7,403 bases of DNA, from positions 1 to 7,403 of the forward strand of contig JANXYT010000208.1 of NCBI GenBank assembly GCA_025355915.1. The letters run 5' to 3'. The notes below the pieces were generated by a model. The model was not told the DNA's origin. It saw nothing but the letters and a program-made list of their open reading frames with translations, and did no database searches. How positions within the stretch are numbered: position 1 is the stretch's first letter; each line of letters opens with the position of its first letter. This document shows positions 1 to 6,568 of the stretch, one piece after another. The translations under genes were made by a program, and so were the position numbers. This DNA is from Holophagaceae bacterium (GTDB lineage Bacteria > Acidobacteriota > Holophagae > Holophagales > Holophagaceae).

Positions 1-467
1 ACGGCGCCGCCAAGACCGGCATGCACATGGTGGCCCTGGGGCCGAAAGAGCTGGCCCCGGATCCCAAGGTGCTGGAGGCCGCCCGGGAGGCCGCCCAGCT
101 CACGGGCGCCACCATCGAAGTGACCGACAACGTCCTTGAGGCCGTCAAGGGCGCCGACGTGATCTACACGGATGTCTGGGCCAGCATGGGCGAGGAGGAC
201 CAGATCCCCGCCCGGGTGAAGCTGCTCACGCCCTTCAAGGTCACCATGGAGATGATCCAACCGACCGGCAACCCCGACTTGAAGTTCCTCCACTGCCTAC
301 CGGCCTTCCACGACTTCGAAACCAAGCTGGCCAAGGAGCAGAAGGCCCTGGGCTTCGACATCCGCGAAGTCACCGACGAAGTCTTCCGCTCTCGGCACAG
401 CGTGGTCTTCGACGAGGCCGAAAACCGCATGCACACCATCAAAGCGGTGATGGTGGCGACGCTCTAA
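1..467 (+). CDS. argF: Ornithine carbamoyltransferase, C-terminal part (5' truncated)
   Basis: This enzyme joins carbamoyl phosphate to ornithine to make citrulline in cytoplasmic arginine biosynthesis. The gene enters from the left edge; the first whole codon is at base 3, and about 154 C-terminal residues are present out of the 300-335 usual for the family. The ornithine-side signature DVWASMG lies at about 171-191, and HCLPAFHD, which holds the catalytic cysteine, at 291-314. The C-terminal helix has the family pattern VFDEAENRMHTIKAVMVATL. These are hallmarks of true ornithine carbamoyltransferases rather than aspartate carbamoyltransferase. A catabolic ArcB cannot be excluded from this fragment, but no arcA or arcC is seen nearby. 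An intrinsic terminator follows the TAA by about 10 bases, so this is the last gene of its transcript. Family assignment is very secure; the symbol argF rather than arcB is inferred. Confidence 0.95.
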   Translation, partial: GAAKTGMHMVALGPKELAPDPKVLEAAREAAQLTGATIEVTDNVLEAVKGADVIYTDVWASMGEEDQIPARVKLLTPFKVTMEMIQPTGNPDLKFLHCLPAFHDFETKLAKEQKALGFDIREVTDEVFRSRHSVVFDEAENRMHTIKAVMVATL

Positions 468-477
468 GAACCTCCGC

Positions 478-516
478 AAAGAAGCCCCTGGACGCTGGTT
501 CAGGGGCTTCCTGTTT
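478..516 (+). terminator. Intrinsic terminator after argF
   Basis: A perfect 10-bp inverted repeat, GAAGCCCCTG (481-490) and CAGGGGCTTC (501-510), encloses a 10-base loop. It is followed by CTGTTT, and AAA at 478-480 can extend the pairing. It lies just after the argF stop codon, where a rho-independent terminator is expected. The T-tract is short, so efficiency may be moderate. Confidence 0.85.
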
Positions 517-536
517 GGAAAGAACGGAAATCAGGA

Positions 537-568
537 AACCGCAGATGACGCAGATCGCGCAGATGAAC
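537..568 (+). repeat. GCAGAT repeat, left arm of inverted pair
   Basis: Three copies of GCAGAT start at 541, 550 and 559, giving an exact 9-base period. The core AACCGCAGATGACGCAGAT begins at 537. The 32-base unit matches the reverse complement of 711-742 at 29 of 32 positions. Repeats of this kind are scattered through intergenic regions of various environmental bacteria; that likeness is from memory. No coding role is apparent. Confidence 0.75.
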
Positions 569-598
569 ATTCGCGATCTTTTCATCCCCGCCCACCCC

Positions 599-634
599 CG
601 CCCATCTCCGGTAAAATGGGCGTTTGTTTTTCTT
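599..634 (+). terminator. Terminator-like hairpin between the repeat arms
   Basis: CGCCCAT (599-605) and ATGGGCG (616-622) form a perfect 7-bp stem with a 10-base loop, followed at once by TTTGTTTTTCTT. This has the layout of an intrinsic terminator on the plus strand, though the stem is modest. No gene ends just before it: argF already has its own terminator about 100 bases upstream. It may be a backup terminator, the end of an unrecognised small RNA, or chance. Confidence 0.45.
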
Positions 635-710
635 GGCGCCTTGGAAGTGATCCCTCCCCGTTGAATGCAAATCCAGATGGTTTCGACGGTGCGCCGAGTA
701 TCGGATCTGT

Positions 711-742
711 CTTTATCTGCGCCATCTGCGTCATCTGCGGTT
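711..742 (-). repeat. GCAGAT repeat, right arm of inverted pair
   Basis: Read on the minus strand, this is the same 32-base unit as 537-568, with three GCAGAT copies at 9-base spacing and only three differences. The two arms point towards each other and enclose 142 bases. On the minus strand it is preceded by CACGAAGAAACGAAGG (746-761), a second short periodic motif that I recall accompanying this kind of repeat. No target-site duplication is visible outside the arms. Confidence 0.75.
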
Positions 743-790
743 CAACCTTCGTTTCTTCGTGGCCTTGTCATTCCTCCTCGTCCCTCTCGA

Positions 791-805
791 TATCGGCTGC
801 CGATA
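791..805. promoter_or_regulatory. 15-base palindrome, possible operator
   Basis: TATCGGC-T-GCCGATA is a perfect 7-bp inverted repeat around a single central base, 78 bases upstream of the start at 884. Size and symmetry suit a dimeric DNA-binding regulator. No regulator gene is adjacent and I do not recognise the motif, so an operator role is inferred from symmetry and position only. Confidence 0.35.
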
Positions 806-874
806 CGCGTAACGAAGTGACATCTCGTGGAGATCCTTTCCAGTCCTGCTATGGTTGGGACCACTCAATCCACC

Positions 875-879
875 GGAGG
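875..879 (+). promoter_or_regulatory. Ribosome binding site deciding the start near 884
   Basis: GGAGG lies 4 bases before the ATG at 884 and 10 bases before the ATG at 890. It rules out the upstream in-frame GTG at 827 as the likely start. Either ATG leaves an intact signal peptide. Confidence 0.65.
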
Positions 880-883
880 CTCC

Positions 884-1381
884 ATGCGCATGGCCCGACT
901 GTTCGTTGTTCCTATCTTCGCGGTGCTCTCTTTGTCGGCCCAGGAGCCGTCCCTTTCCGGCACCTGGACCCAGACGAAGGCCGATGACATCGCCGCCGCC
1001 ATCCACGTCACCGTGGCGGACATGAACTTCATCAAGCGCCCCATTGCGCGCGGCCGCCTCACCAAGCTGAACGCCGCCTACAAGAAGGTCGTCATTGCCA
1101 TCTCAGACAAGGAAGTGCTGGTGAAGTTCGATGAGCGGGACGCCATCCACATGCCCCCCGGCGGCCAATCCGCCCCCTGGACCCGCGAGGATGGCGACAA
1201 GTTCCAGGTGGCCGCCCAGGTCAGCAAGGATCAGCTGATCCAGACCTTCAAGAACGACGAAGGCGAGCGCACCAACATCTTCAAGCTGAGCCCCGACGGC
1301 AAGTCGCTGACCATGAGCGCCACCATCAAGAGCCCTCAGTTGCCCAAACCGCTGACCTATTCGATCAGCTTCGGGCGCTGA
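884..1381 (+). CDS. Small secreted protein, lipocalin-like, function unknown
   Basis: This predicted protein has 165 residues. Residues 1-19 form a classic signal peptide (basic MRMAR, then a hydrophobic run ending LSLSA) with likely cleavage before QEPS; no lipobox cysteine is present. The mature part begins with LSGTWTQ, a G-x-W pattern seen at the first strand of lipocalin-like barrels. It ends with a strand-rich segment (FKLSPDGKSLTMSA, then SPQLPKPLTYSISF). I recall similar tails in uncharacterised secreted Acidobacteriota proteins, but no reaction or ligand can be named. It has no cysteines and should be periplasmic or extracellular. The start is set by GGAGG at 875-879; the ATG at 890 is an alternative. 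The DUF445 gene follows after 75 bases without a visible terminator, so co-transcription is possible. That it is a real gene is well supported; the fold is a guess. Confidence 0.75.
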   Translation: MRMARLFVVPIFAVLSLSAQEPSLSGTWTQTKADDIAAAIHVTVADMNFIKRPIARGRLTKLNAAYKKVVIAISDKEVLVKFDERDAIHMPPGGQSAPWTREDGDKFQVAAQVSKDQLIQTFKNDEGERTNIFKLSPDGKSLTMSATIKSPQLPKPLTYSISFGR

Positions 1382-1456
1382 CCAGGGACCCGCCCGGAGC
1401 CATCTCCCAAAATCCATGACCCATCGGGCCGGTGACCTCATGGAAGGAGTCTTCGG

Positions 1457-2770
1457 ATGAGCCCACTCCCTCTTGACCAGGTTTCCAAGACCTTCCGTAG
1501 GAACCCCGTGGGGACCCTCTCCCTTCTGGGGGCGGGCCTCGGGTTTGCCACCATGGAAACCCTCCGGCATTACGGAATCGCCGCCACCCCCGCGTGGCGC
1601 ATCCTCCAGTCCGGCTTCGAGGCGGGTCTGGTGGGGGGGTGCGCCGACTGGTTCGCGGTGTCCGCGTTATTCCGGCCCATCCCCACGCGGCGGTTCAGCC
1701 TGCCCCACACCAACATCGTCGTGAAGGGCCGGGCCAAGCTTTCGGCTGGCATCGTGGACATGGTCCAGAACCGCTGGCTGAGCGCGGAAACGCTGGCCGA
1801 ACACCTGGGCCGCCTCAACGCCAGCCGGTTCCTCCTGGAGCACTTGGCCGCCCCCAGGGCCCGCGCCCAGATGGTTGAAGGCGCCCGCGACCTGTTGGGG
1901 CGTCTCGCTGGTAGTTTGGATGCCCCTGAAATCGCCGGGTTCCTGGACCGCGCCCTGCGGGATCAACTCGCCGGTCTCGACCTGGGCCCCACCTTCGGGA
2001 GGTGGATGGAGACGCGCATCCAGGTGGGAGATACCAGCGCCCTGTGGGACTTCCTGGCGGCGAGCGTCGCGAACAGCACCGAACAGGGCGATTTCAGCGC
2101 CCCCATCAAGAACCTGCTCCAACAGGCCGTGGCCCATTACAAGGACCAGGGCGCGTGGGCCTGGATCAAGGGCAAGGCGGCAGAACTCACCTTCGACTAC
2201 GACCAGGTGGCCGCTAGCATGTCCACCGCCTTCGCGCAGAGTCTGCGAGACATTCAGCGGGACCCCCACCACCCCATCCGCGCCCAGCTGGACGAGCAAC
2301 TCCTGGGCTTCGCCCACAAACTCACGGCGGGTGACCGGGCGGCCTGCGCCGCTCTGGAGCAGCTTCAGCACCGCCTGACCGAACACGCCGAGTTGGGTCC
2401 CTTCCTGGCGAGGATCCTCTCCCGGCTCCAGGAAACCCTCCGCGAGCAGCTTCGCACTCCGGACAGCCACCTGACCCTGTTGCTGGACCACACCCTGGAG
2501 AACCTGATCGCCGGGCTGCAAAACGAGCCCGACACGCAGGCCCGCCTCGATGGCTGGGTGCGCCGCACCATCCTCGACCTCGCCCAGCGAAACCACAGCG
2601 TCATCGGCGAGATGGTGGCCGGCAGCCTCGCCAAACTCACCGACGACGACCTGGTGTCTCAGATCGAGGGGAAAGTGGGGAACGACCTTCAGTACATCCG
2701 GCTCAATGGAGCCGTGGTGGGCGCCATCGTGGGGATGAGCCTGGCGTTGATCAAACTGCTGTTGGCCTAA
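1457..2770 (+). CDS. DUF445 (YjiN-type) membrane protein
   Basis: The product is 437 residues, normal for the DUF445 family related to E. coli YjiN. The family's conserved N-terminal block is clear: a hydrophobic segment at about 19-35, then GLVGGCADWFAVSALFRPIP at about 57-76 and LPHTNIV at about 82-88. The middle (about 95-400) is mostly helical and charged. The C-terminus carries the second hallmark, VGNDLQYIRLNG followed by a hydrophobic anchor (about 414-436). This suggests membrane anchors at both ends and a large soluble helical body. The family's biochemical function is unknown; a role in the envelope is inferred from topology only. AAGGAG at 1444-1449, 7 bases before the ATG, supports the start. 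The gene converges with the phosphatase gene, with 35 bases between stops and no strong terminator hairpin in that gap. Confidence 0.9.
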   Translation: MSPLPLDQVSKTFRRNPVGTLSLLGAGLGFATMETLRHYGIAATPAWRILQSGFEAGLVGGCADWFAVSALFRPIPTRRFSLPHTNIVVKGRAKLSAGIVDMVQNRWLSAETLAEHLGRLNASRFLLEHLAAPRARAQMVEGARDLLGRLAGSLDAPEIAGFLDRALRDQLAGLDLGPTFGRWMETRIQVGDTSALWDFLAASVANSTEQGDFSAPIKNLLQQAVAHYKDQGAWAWIKGKAAELTFDYDQVAASMSTAFAQSLRDIQRDPHHPIRAQLDEQLLGFAHKLTAGDRAACAALEQLQHRLTEHAELGPFLARILSRLQETLREQLRTPDSHLTLLLDHTLENLIAGLQNEPDTQARLDGWVRRTILDLAQRNHSVIGEMVAGSLAKLTDDDLVSQIEGKVGNDLQYIRLNGAVVGAIVGMSLALIKLLLA

Positions 2771-2805
2771 GGGGGAGCGCCATCGGCATGGACTGGGCTG
2801 CGGGT

Positions 2806-4158
2806 TCACTTCGTCAGCGTGATGGCATCCAGCTCGCGCCCATGGATGTCGACCTGGCGCAGCCGCAGTCTCTTCGGCTCCACCTCCAGCACCGTGAAGG
2901 AATGCTGGTCGGAGACGAAGGCCTTAGTCCAGGGCTGCCAGCTGGCTTTCGCATCGGTCTGCCAGGGATCGTAGAGCTCGGCGCCGCCTGCCCCCGTGAC
3001 GATGTGAATGATGCCCTTCGCCTGGGTGACGGTCTTGCCGTCGAAGGCTTGATCCACCGTGAATTCGCCTTCTACGGTTGTGCCGCGGCGCCCGGCCTTC
3101 GAGGGTTTGAAGCGAAGGGGCGCCGTGCGCTGGTAGTTGTGGACATGGCCCGCGAGCACCAGATCGACGCCGTGCTTTTCGAGCAAGGGGCTGAGGACGC
3201 GCATCCACTGATCATCGAAGTGGCTGCGCGAACTCTGGAAGAGCGGGTGGTGCAGGGCCACGATGCGCCACGACGCGCCTCGGGCGGCCCTCAGATCCGC
3301 TTCCAGCCAGGCCTTCAGCACAGGGCTCTCCCAGTCCGTGTAGACGTTGGAGTCCAGCACAGTCCAGTGGACCTTCCCATAGTCGAAGCTGAAGCTGGCC
3401 ATGCGCGGAAAGGCGGCGCCCGAGGCGGCCACCACCGCATCGTGCACACCCGCCGTCACGGGCGCGGCGTTGGCCTCGCCGGCTTTCAAGACCGGCCCGT
3501 TGAGCGGCAGGGACCAGTAGGCGAAGTAGGCGGAGGCATCCGGCCAATGGGCGAAAGGCACATCGTGGTTGCCGAGCACGCCAAGAAAGGGCACGCGACG
3601 CATCAGGGGAATGGCCTCGCTGTTGTAGACCGGGAAGAAATGGCTGCGGTATTCCGCCGCCCGACCCCGGCCATAGACCAGATCCCCGGTGATGAAAACC
3701 GCATCTGGACGCTCCGCCAAGATGGCCTTCGCGATGGCTGTCTGCGCGGCCGATCCATCCGCCGCGTCCCCGAATACGATCATCCGGTGGGATTCCGGCT
3801 TGCGGGTCTGGGCCTCCGCAGCGAACACCACCTTCCCGTTGAGCTTCACGACATAGGGAACGCGCGTGCCGGGCGCCAGATTCTGAAGGATCACGCGGTA
3901 GATGCGATGGGCGGGGAGCGGAGGCGCGTGGAGTGTCCGGAAGGTGGGCGCGGGCTGCAGCTCCCAGCCCTTCGGCCCCTGCACCTCCACGGTCCAGGCA
4001 CCCTCCTGGTTCTCCGCATGCCACAGCAGGTCCAGGCGCTCCCTGGCCGCCACCCTGGGCCCATCGCCCAGCTGAAGATAGGGCTTCACCAGGAAGGCAG
4101 CCTGGGCCTCGAGTCCCAGGGCCAGGAGGGCGGAGAGCAGTGCGGCAAGGATTCTCAT
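2806..4158 (-). CDS. Secreted purple acid phosphatase-like metallophosphoesterase
   Basis: This is a predicted 450-residue exported phosphoesterase. Residues 1-20 are a signal peptide (MRILAALLSALLALGLEAQA). Residues about 22-118 look like the fibronectin-type N-terminal domain of purple acid phosphatases, starting KPYLQLGDGPR. The catalytic domain shows all five metal-binding blocks of that family in order: FGDAADG (129-135), GDLVY (158-162, with the tyrosine that binds ferric iron in known enzymes), GNHD (196-199), VALHHP (300-305) and GHVHNYQR (337-344). It probably hydrolyses phosphate esters in the periplasm or outside the cell; the substrate is unknown. The ATG at 4158 was chosen because it opens the signal peptide. 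An in-frame ATG at 4272 would add 38 unlikely residues and overlap the transporter gene. No strong Shine-Dalgarno is visible. It lies 46 bases after the transporter gene on the same strand, so it may be the last gene of that transcript. Confidence 0.9.
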   Translation of the reverse strand: MRILAALLSALLALGLEAQAAFLVKPYLQLGDGPRVAARERLDLLWHAENQEGAWTVEVQGPKGWELQPAPTFRTLHAPPLPAHRIYRVILQNLAPGTRVPYVVKLNGKVVFAAEAQTRKPESHRMIVFGDAADGSAAQTAIAKAILAERPDAVFITGDLVYGRGRAAEYRSHFFPVYNSEAIPLMRRVPFLGVLGNHDVPFAHWPDASAYFAYWSLPLNGPVLKAGEANAAPVTAGVHDAVVAASGAAFPRMASFSFDYGKVHWTVLDSNVYTDWESPVLKAWLEADLRAARGASWRIVALHHPLFQSSRSHFDDQWMRVLSPLLEKHGVDLVLAGHVHNYQRTAPLRFKPSKAGRRGTTVEGEFTVDQAFDGKTVTQAKGIIHIVTGAGGAELYDPWQTDAKASWQPWTKAFVSDQHSFTVLEVEPKRLRLRQVDIHGRELDAITLTK

Positions 4159-4204
4159 GCCGTGATTATTCCAGCATCCAACGGGAGGACCGGAATGCAG
4201 GTGC

Positions 4205-5086
4205 TCAGCGCAGCCCCACCACCAGGGCGACGCCCAGCGTGAGCAGCAGCACGGCCAGACCCTTCCGCCCATTCAGCGGCTCACCGAAGACGAACCGGCC
4301 CAGGACCACAGCACTGGCCATGCCCGTTCCGCGCTTGACCACCTCGATGAAGCCCACCGGCGCCCAGCGGAAGGCCTCGATCTGCACCGCCAGGGCGACG
4401 GCGCCGATCACCACCGCCGTACCCACCAGCAGGGGGCGCGCTACCAACGGGCGCGCCGCCACCAGGAAGGCCCTGACCTGCCCACGCAGCACGGCCCAGA
4501 GCAGCATAAGGACGGCGACCGCGGCCGTGACGATGGGGGCGTACCAGGCCCCGGCGCCCAGGGAGACGGCCGTCTGGTCCAGTACGCTGGTCCCACCCCA
4601 AAGCAGCGCCACCAGCGCCATGCGGCGGACGCCCGGTTCGCGGAGGGTGCCCGCCAGGCCTCGCCCCGTTCCTCCCCCCAGCACCACGGCCCCCAGCACG
4701 ACCAGGACCGCCCCTGCATACTGTGCGGAGCCCGGCACCTGCCCGCGGAAGATCCAGGCCAGGGTGGTGGAGATCACCGGCGTGAAGCTCAGCAACGGGA
4801 TCGTGAGGCTCATGGGCGCGAGGCGCAGGGCATCCAGGAAAAGGACCAGGGCGATGCCATTCAGCACGGCCGAGGCCGCCAGCGGCGGGAGGCAGGCGAC
4901 GGCCAGGCCGAAGGGTTCGCGGGTCGCGGCCCACAGGGCCAGGAGGGGGGCCTGCGCCAGGGGCAGGAGCAAGCCCAGGTGGACCGGGGACACCACCCGG
5001 GCCAGCCCCTTTCTCGTGGCATCGAACATCGCCCAGCACACGGCCCCCACGAGGGTGAAGGCCAGGCCGATTCCGGAAATGGGCAT
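4205..5086 (-). CDS. EamA/DMT-family transporter
   Basis: The product has 293 residues and is very hydrophobic, fitting the usual ten membrane spans arranged as two repeated EamA halves (about 5-137 and 153-291). The first half ends with PLLSFTPVISTTLAWIFRGQ (97-116) and then a glycine-rich helix (about 123-138). The second ends with EVVKRGTGMASAVV (248-261) and the conserved RFVFGEPLNGRKG stretch (264-276). Both are typical of drug/metabolite transporters in the inner membrane. The substrate cannot be read from the sequence. The ATG at 5086 lies 9 bases after the nuoF stop and has only a weak ribosome binding site, so translational coupling to nuoF is plausible. A function shared with NADH oxidation is not evident; the pairing may only reflect shared transcription. 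Confidence 0.88.
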   Translation of the reverse strand: MPISGIGLAFTLVGAVCWAMFDATRKGLARVVSPVHLGLLLPLAQAPLLALWAATREPFGLAVACLPPLAASAVLNGIALVLFLDALRLAPMSLTIPLLSFTPVISTTLAWIFRGQVPGSAQYAGAVLVVLGAVVLGGGTGRGLAGTLREPGVRRMALVALLWGGTSVLDQTAVSLGAGAWYAPIVTAAVAVLMLLWAVLRGQVRAFLVAARPLVARPLLVGTAVVIGAVALAVQIEAFRWAPVGFIEVVKRGTGMASAVVLGRFVFGEPLNGRKGLAVLLLTLGVALVVGLR

Positions 5087-5095
5087 GGGCAGCGC

Positions 5096-6466
5096 CTAGT
5101 GCGCGCCCATCTTGGACAGCAGCCTCGAGCCAGTGGTGTAGCAGGTCTTGTGGGTGATGTGATGCTCGAACTCGTGCCGGAACTTCTGCAGAGCTGAGTC
5201 CATGGGACCACACGCCGCGTCGCCCAGGGGGCAGAGGGTCCGCATGCTGATGCGCGGGGTGAGGCTGGCGAGCAGGTCCAGGTCCGCCATGCGTCCCTCG
5301 CCATGCTCGATGCGGTAGAGGATCATCTCCATCCAGTTGCAGCCTTCGCGGCAAGGGGTGCACTGGCCGCAGCTCTCATGGGCGTAGAAGCGGATGAGGC
5401 GGAGGGTGGCCTGCACCATGCAGGTGTCTTCGTCCATGACGATGAGGCCGCCGGAGCCGGCCATGGAGCCGCGGGCCTTCACGGTGTCAAAGTCCAGCGG
5501 GCAGTCGAAATCCTTTTCGTCGAACATGGGGGCGCTGGCGCCGCCGGGGATGATGGCCTTGATCTTCTTGCCGGTGCTGGAGCCCCCCGCCAGGTCGTTC
5601 ACCACGAAGTCCATGGGCGTGCCCAGGGGCAGTTCGTAGACGCCCGGGCGTTTCACGTGGCCGCTGACGCCGAAGATGCGGGTGCCGGTGTTCTTGGGGG
5701 TGCCGATCTTGGCGTATTCGGCGCCGCCCATGCGCATGATCGGCGGCACGGCGGCCAGGGTCTCCACATTGTTCACGGTGGTGGGCTGGCCGAAAGCGCC
5801 CTTGGCCGCCGGGAAGGGCGGCTTCACCCGGGGTTCGCCCCGGCGGCCCTCCAGCGAATTGAGCAGGGCCGTTTCCTCGCCGCAGATGTAGGCGCCGGCG
5901 CCGCGGTAGACCAGCAGGTCATAATCCCAACCGGTGCCCAGGATGTTCTTGCCGAGGTACCCGGCATCCCGGGCCTGCTGGATGGCGGCCTCGAGTTTTT
6001 CGATGAGCCACAGGAACTCGCCGCGGATGTAGATGTAGCCCATGGCGCACTGCATGGCCCAGCCGCCGATGATCATGCCCTCGATGAGCTGGTGGGGGTT
6101 GTACTCGAGGATGACGCGGTCCTTGAAGGTGCCGGGTTCGCCTTCGTCGCCGTTGCACACCAGGTAGCGGGTGACCTTCCGTTCGGGCGTGTCCTTGGGC
6201 ATGAAGGACCACTTCAGGCCCGCCGGGAAGCCAGCGCCGCCGCGACCGCGGATGCCCGAGGCCTTGACCTCGTCGGTCACCGCCACGGGCGCCATTTTCA
6301 GGGCGGCCTTCATGGCCACGTAGCCTTCGTGCTGCTGCTCGTAGACCTTGAGGTGCCAGTTGTTCAGGTCGCCCGCCCCGCGGAGCATCAGGTTCGGGAA
6401 CGTCTCGGACCCGAAACCAGGGAAGGTGTAGATGTGTGGATCGGGCTTGGTGCGCATGGCGGCCAT
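5096..6466 (-). CDS. nuoF: NADH-quinone oxidoreductase subunit F (NuoF)
   Basis: This 456-residue protein is the NADH-binding 51-kDa-type subunit of complex I; E. coli NuoF is 445. It takes a hydride from NADH onto FMN and passes electrons to a 4Fe-4S cluster. The FMN/NADH site is complete: GRGGAGFPAGLKW (74-86), NGDEGEPGTFKDR (105-117) and GAGAYICGEETALLNSLEG (189-207). Cluster N3 ligands are C366, C369 and C372 in SCGQCTPC, with C412 in TLCPLGDAAC. GAGGT on the minus strand (6473-6477) sits 6 bases before the ATG at 6466; the ATG at 6457 is a weaker alternative. It follows nuoE after an unusually long gap of 102 bases. No nuoG follows; the transporter gene begins 9 bases downstream. Homologous subunits occur in NAD-linked hydrogenases and formate dehydrogenases, but with no such partner visible, complex I is the simplest reading. 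Confidence 0.97.
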   Translation of the reverse strand: MAAMRTKPDPHIYTFPGFGSETFPNLMLRGAGDLNNWHLKVYEQQHEGYVAMKAALKMAPVAVTDEVKASGIRGRGGAGFPAGLKWSFMPKDTPERKVTRYLVCNGDEGEPGTFKDRVILEYNPHQLIEGMIIGGWAMQCAMGYIYIRGEFLWLIEKLEAAIQQARDAGYLGKNILGTGWDYDLLVYRGAGAYICGEETALLNSLEGRRGEPRVKPPFPAAKGAFGQPTTVNNVETLAAVPPIMRMGGAEYAKIGTPKNTGTRIFGVSGHVKRPGVYELPLGTPMDFVVNDLAGGSSTGKKIKAIIPGGASAPMFDEKDFDCPLDFDTVKARGSMAGSGGLIVMDEDTCMVQATLRLIRFYAHESCGQCTPCREGCNWMEMILYRIEHGEGRMADLDLLASLTPRISMRTLCPLGDAACGPMDSALQKFRHEFEHHITHKTCYTTGSRLLSKMGAH

Positions 6467-6472
6467 GGGGTT

Positions 6473-6477
6473 ACCTC
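6473..6477 (-). promoter_or_regulatory. nuoF ribosome binding site
   Basis: On the minus strand, GAGGT lies 6 bases before the ATG at 6466, favouring that start over the ATG at 6457. It means nuoF has its own initiation site and does not depend on coupling to nuoE. Confidence 0.7.
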
Positions 6478-6512
6478 GACAAGCTGCGAAGACGGCTTTG
6501 CCGGCTGAGTGG

Positions 6513-6562
6513 CGGGGGCCCGGGGGAACATCGTGAGCGAAGCGAGCAGGCAGTGCCCCCGG
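6513..6562 (-). repeat. G-rich dyad in the nuoE-nuoF gap
   Basis: Just after the nuoE stop, the minus strand reads CCGGGGG (6556-6562), which can pair with CCCCCGG (6520-6526) across 29 bases. Alternatively CGGGGGC (6555-6561) can pair with GCCCCCG (6513-6519). The two pairings exclude each other. Inside lies GCTCGCTTCGCTCAC. No T-tract follows, so this is not a classic terminator. A role in mRNA stability or in setting the NuoE:NuoF ratio is only inferred. Confidence 0.45.
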
Positions 6563-6568
6563 ACAGCA

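Larger units (their letters stand above)
468..883. other. Gene-free interval with repeats and hairpins
   Basis: I see no convincing gene in these roughly 416 bases. Open frames here (for example from the ATG at 616) lack a ribosome binding site and resemble no protein I know. The interval holds the argF terminator, an inverted pair of GCAGAT repeats, a second hairpin with a T-tract, a CACGAAG-type repeat on the minus strand at 746-761 (TTCGT repeated at 748-752 and 756-760 on plus), and a palindrome at 791-805. The promoter of the downstream secreted-protein gene should lie in its right part, but no clear -35/-10 pair stands out. Confidence 0.6.

Noticed and set aside
541..564. Start of a CRISPR array, suggested by the three regularly spaced GCAGAT units
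   Set aside because: The period is only 9 bases with no unique spacers, and no cas gene is present; it is a short tandem motif.
616..987. Possible small gene starting at the ATG at 616
   Set aside because: No ribosome binding site precedes it, its ATG lies in the arm of a hairpin, it runs through the GCAGAT repeat, and it overlaps the signal peptide of the real gene in another frame.
2771..2805. Shared bidirectional terminator between the convergent DUF445 and phosphatase genes
   Set aside because: Only very short inverted repeats (about 4 bp) and no T-tract are present in the 35-base gap.
1667..2809. Minus-strand open frame of 380 codons opposite the DUF445 gene
   Set aside because: DUF445 signature blocks are clear on the plus strand, and the antisense product has no recognisable features.
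4164..4180. Promoter for the phosphatase gene suggested by AATAAT on the minus strand
   Set aside because: The hexamer resembles a -10 box but no suitable -35 lies 16-18 bases upstream, and the leader would be only a few bases long.
2788..4242. Long plus-strand open frame of 484 codons opposite the phosphatase gene
   Set aside because: The minus-strand frame has a signal peptide and five catalytic motifs. The plus-strand product resembles no family, as is usual for antisense frames in GC-rich DNA.
4159..4272. Extended N-terminus for the phosphatase from the ATG at 4272
   Set aside because: It would add 38 Cys- and Trp-rich residues ahead of a good signal peptide and overlap the transporter gene.
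5303..6508. Plus-strand open frame of 401 codons opposite nuoF
   Set aside because: It is rich in Ala, Gly, His and Val with no recognisable domain, and lies opposite the highly conserved NuoF sequence; it is an antisense shadow.
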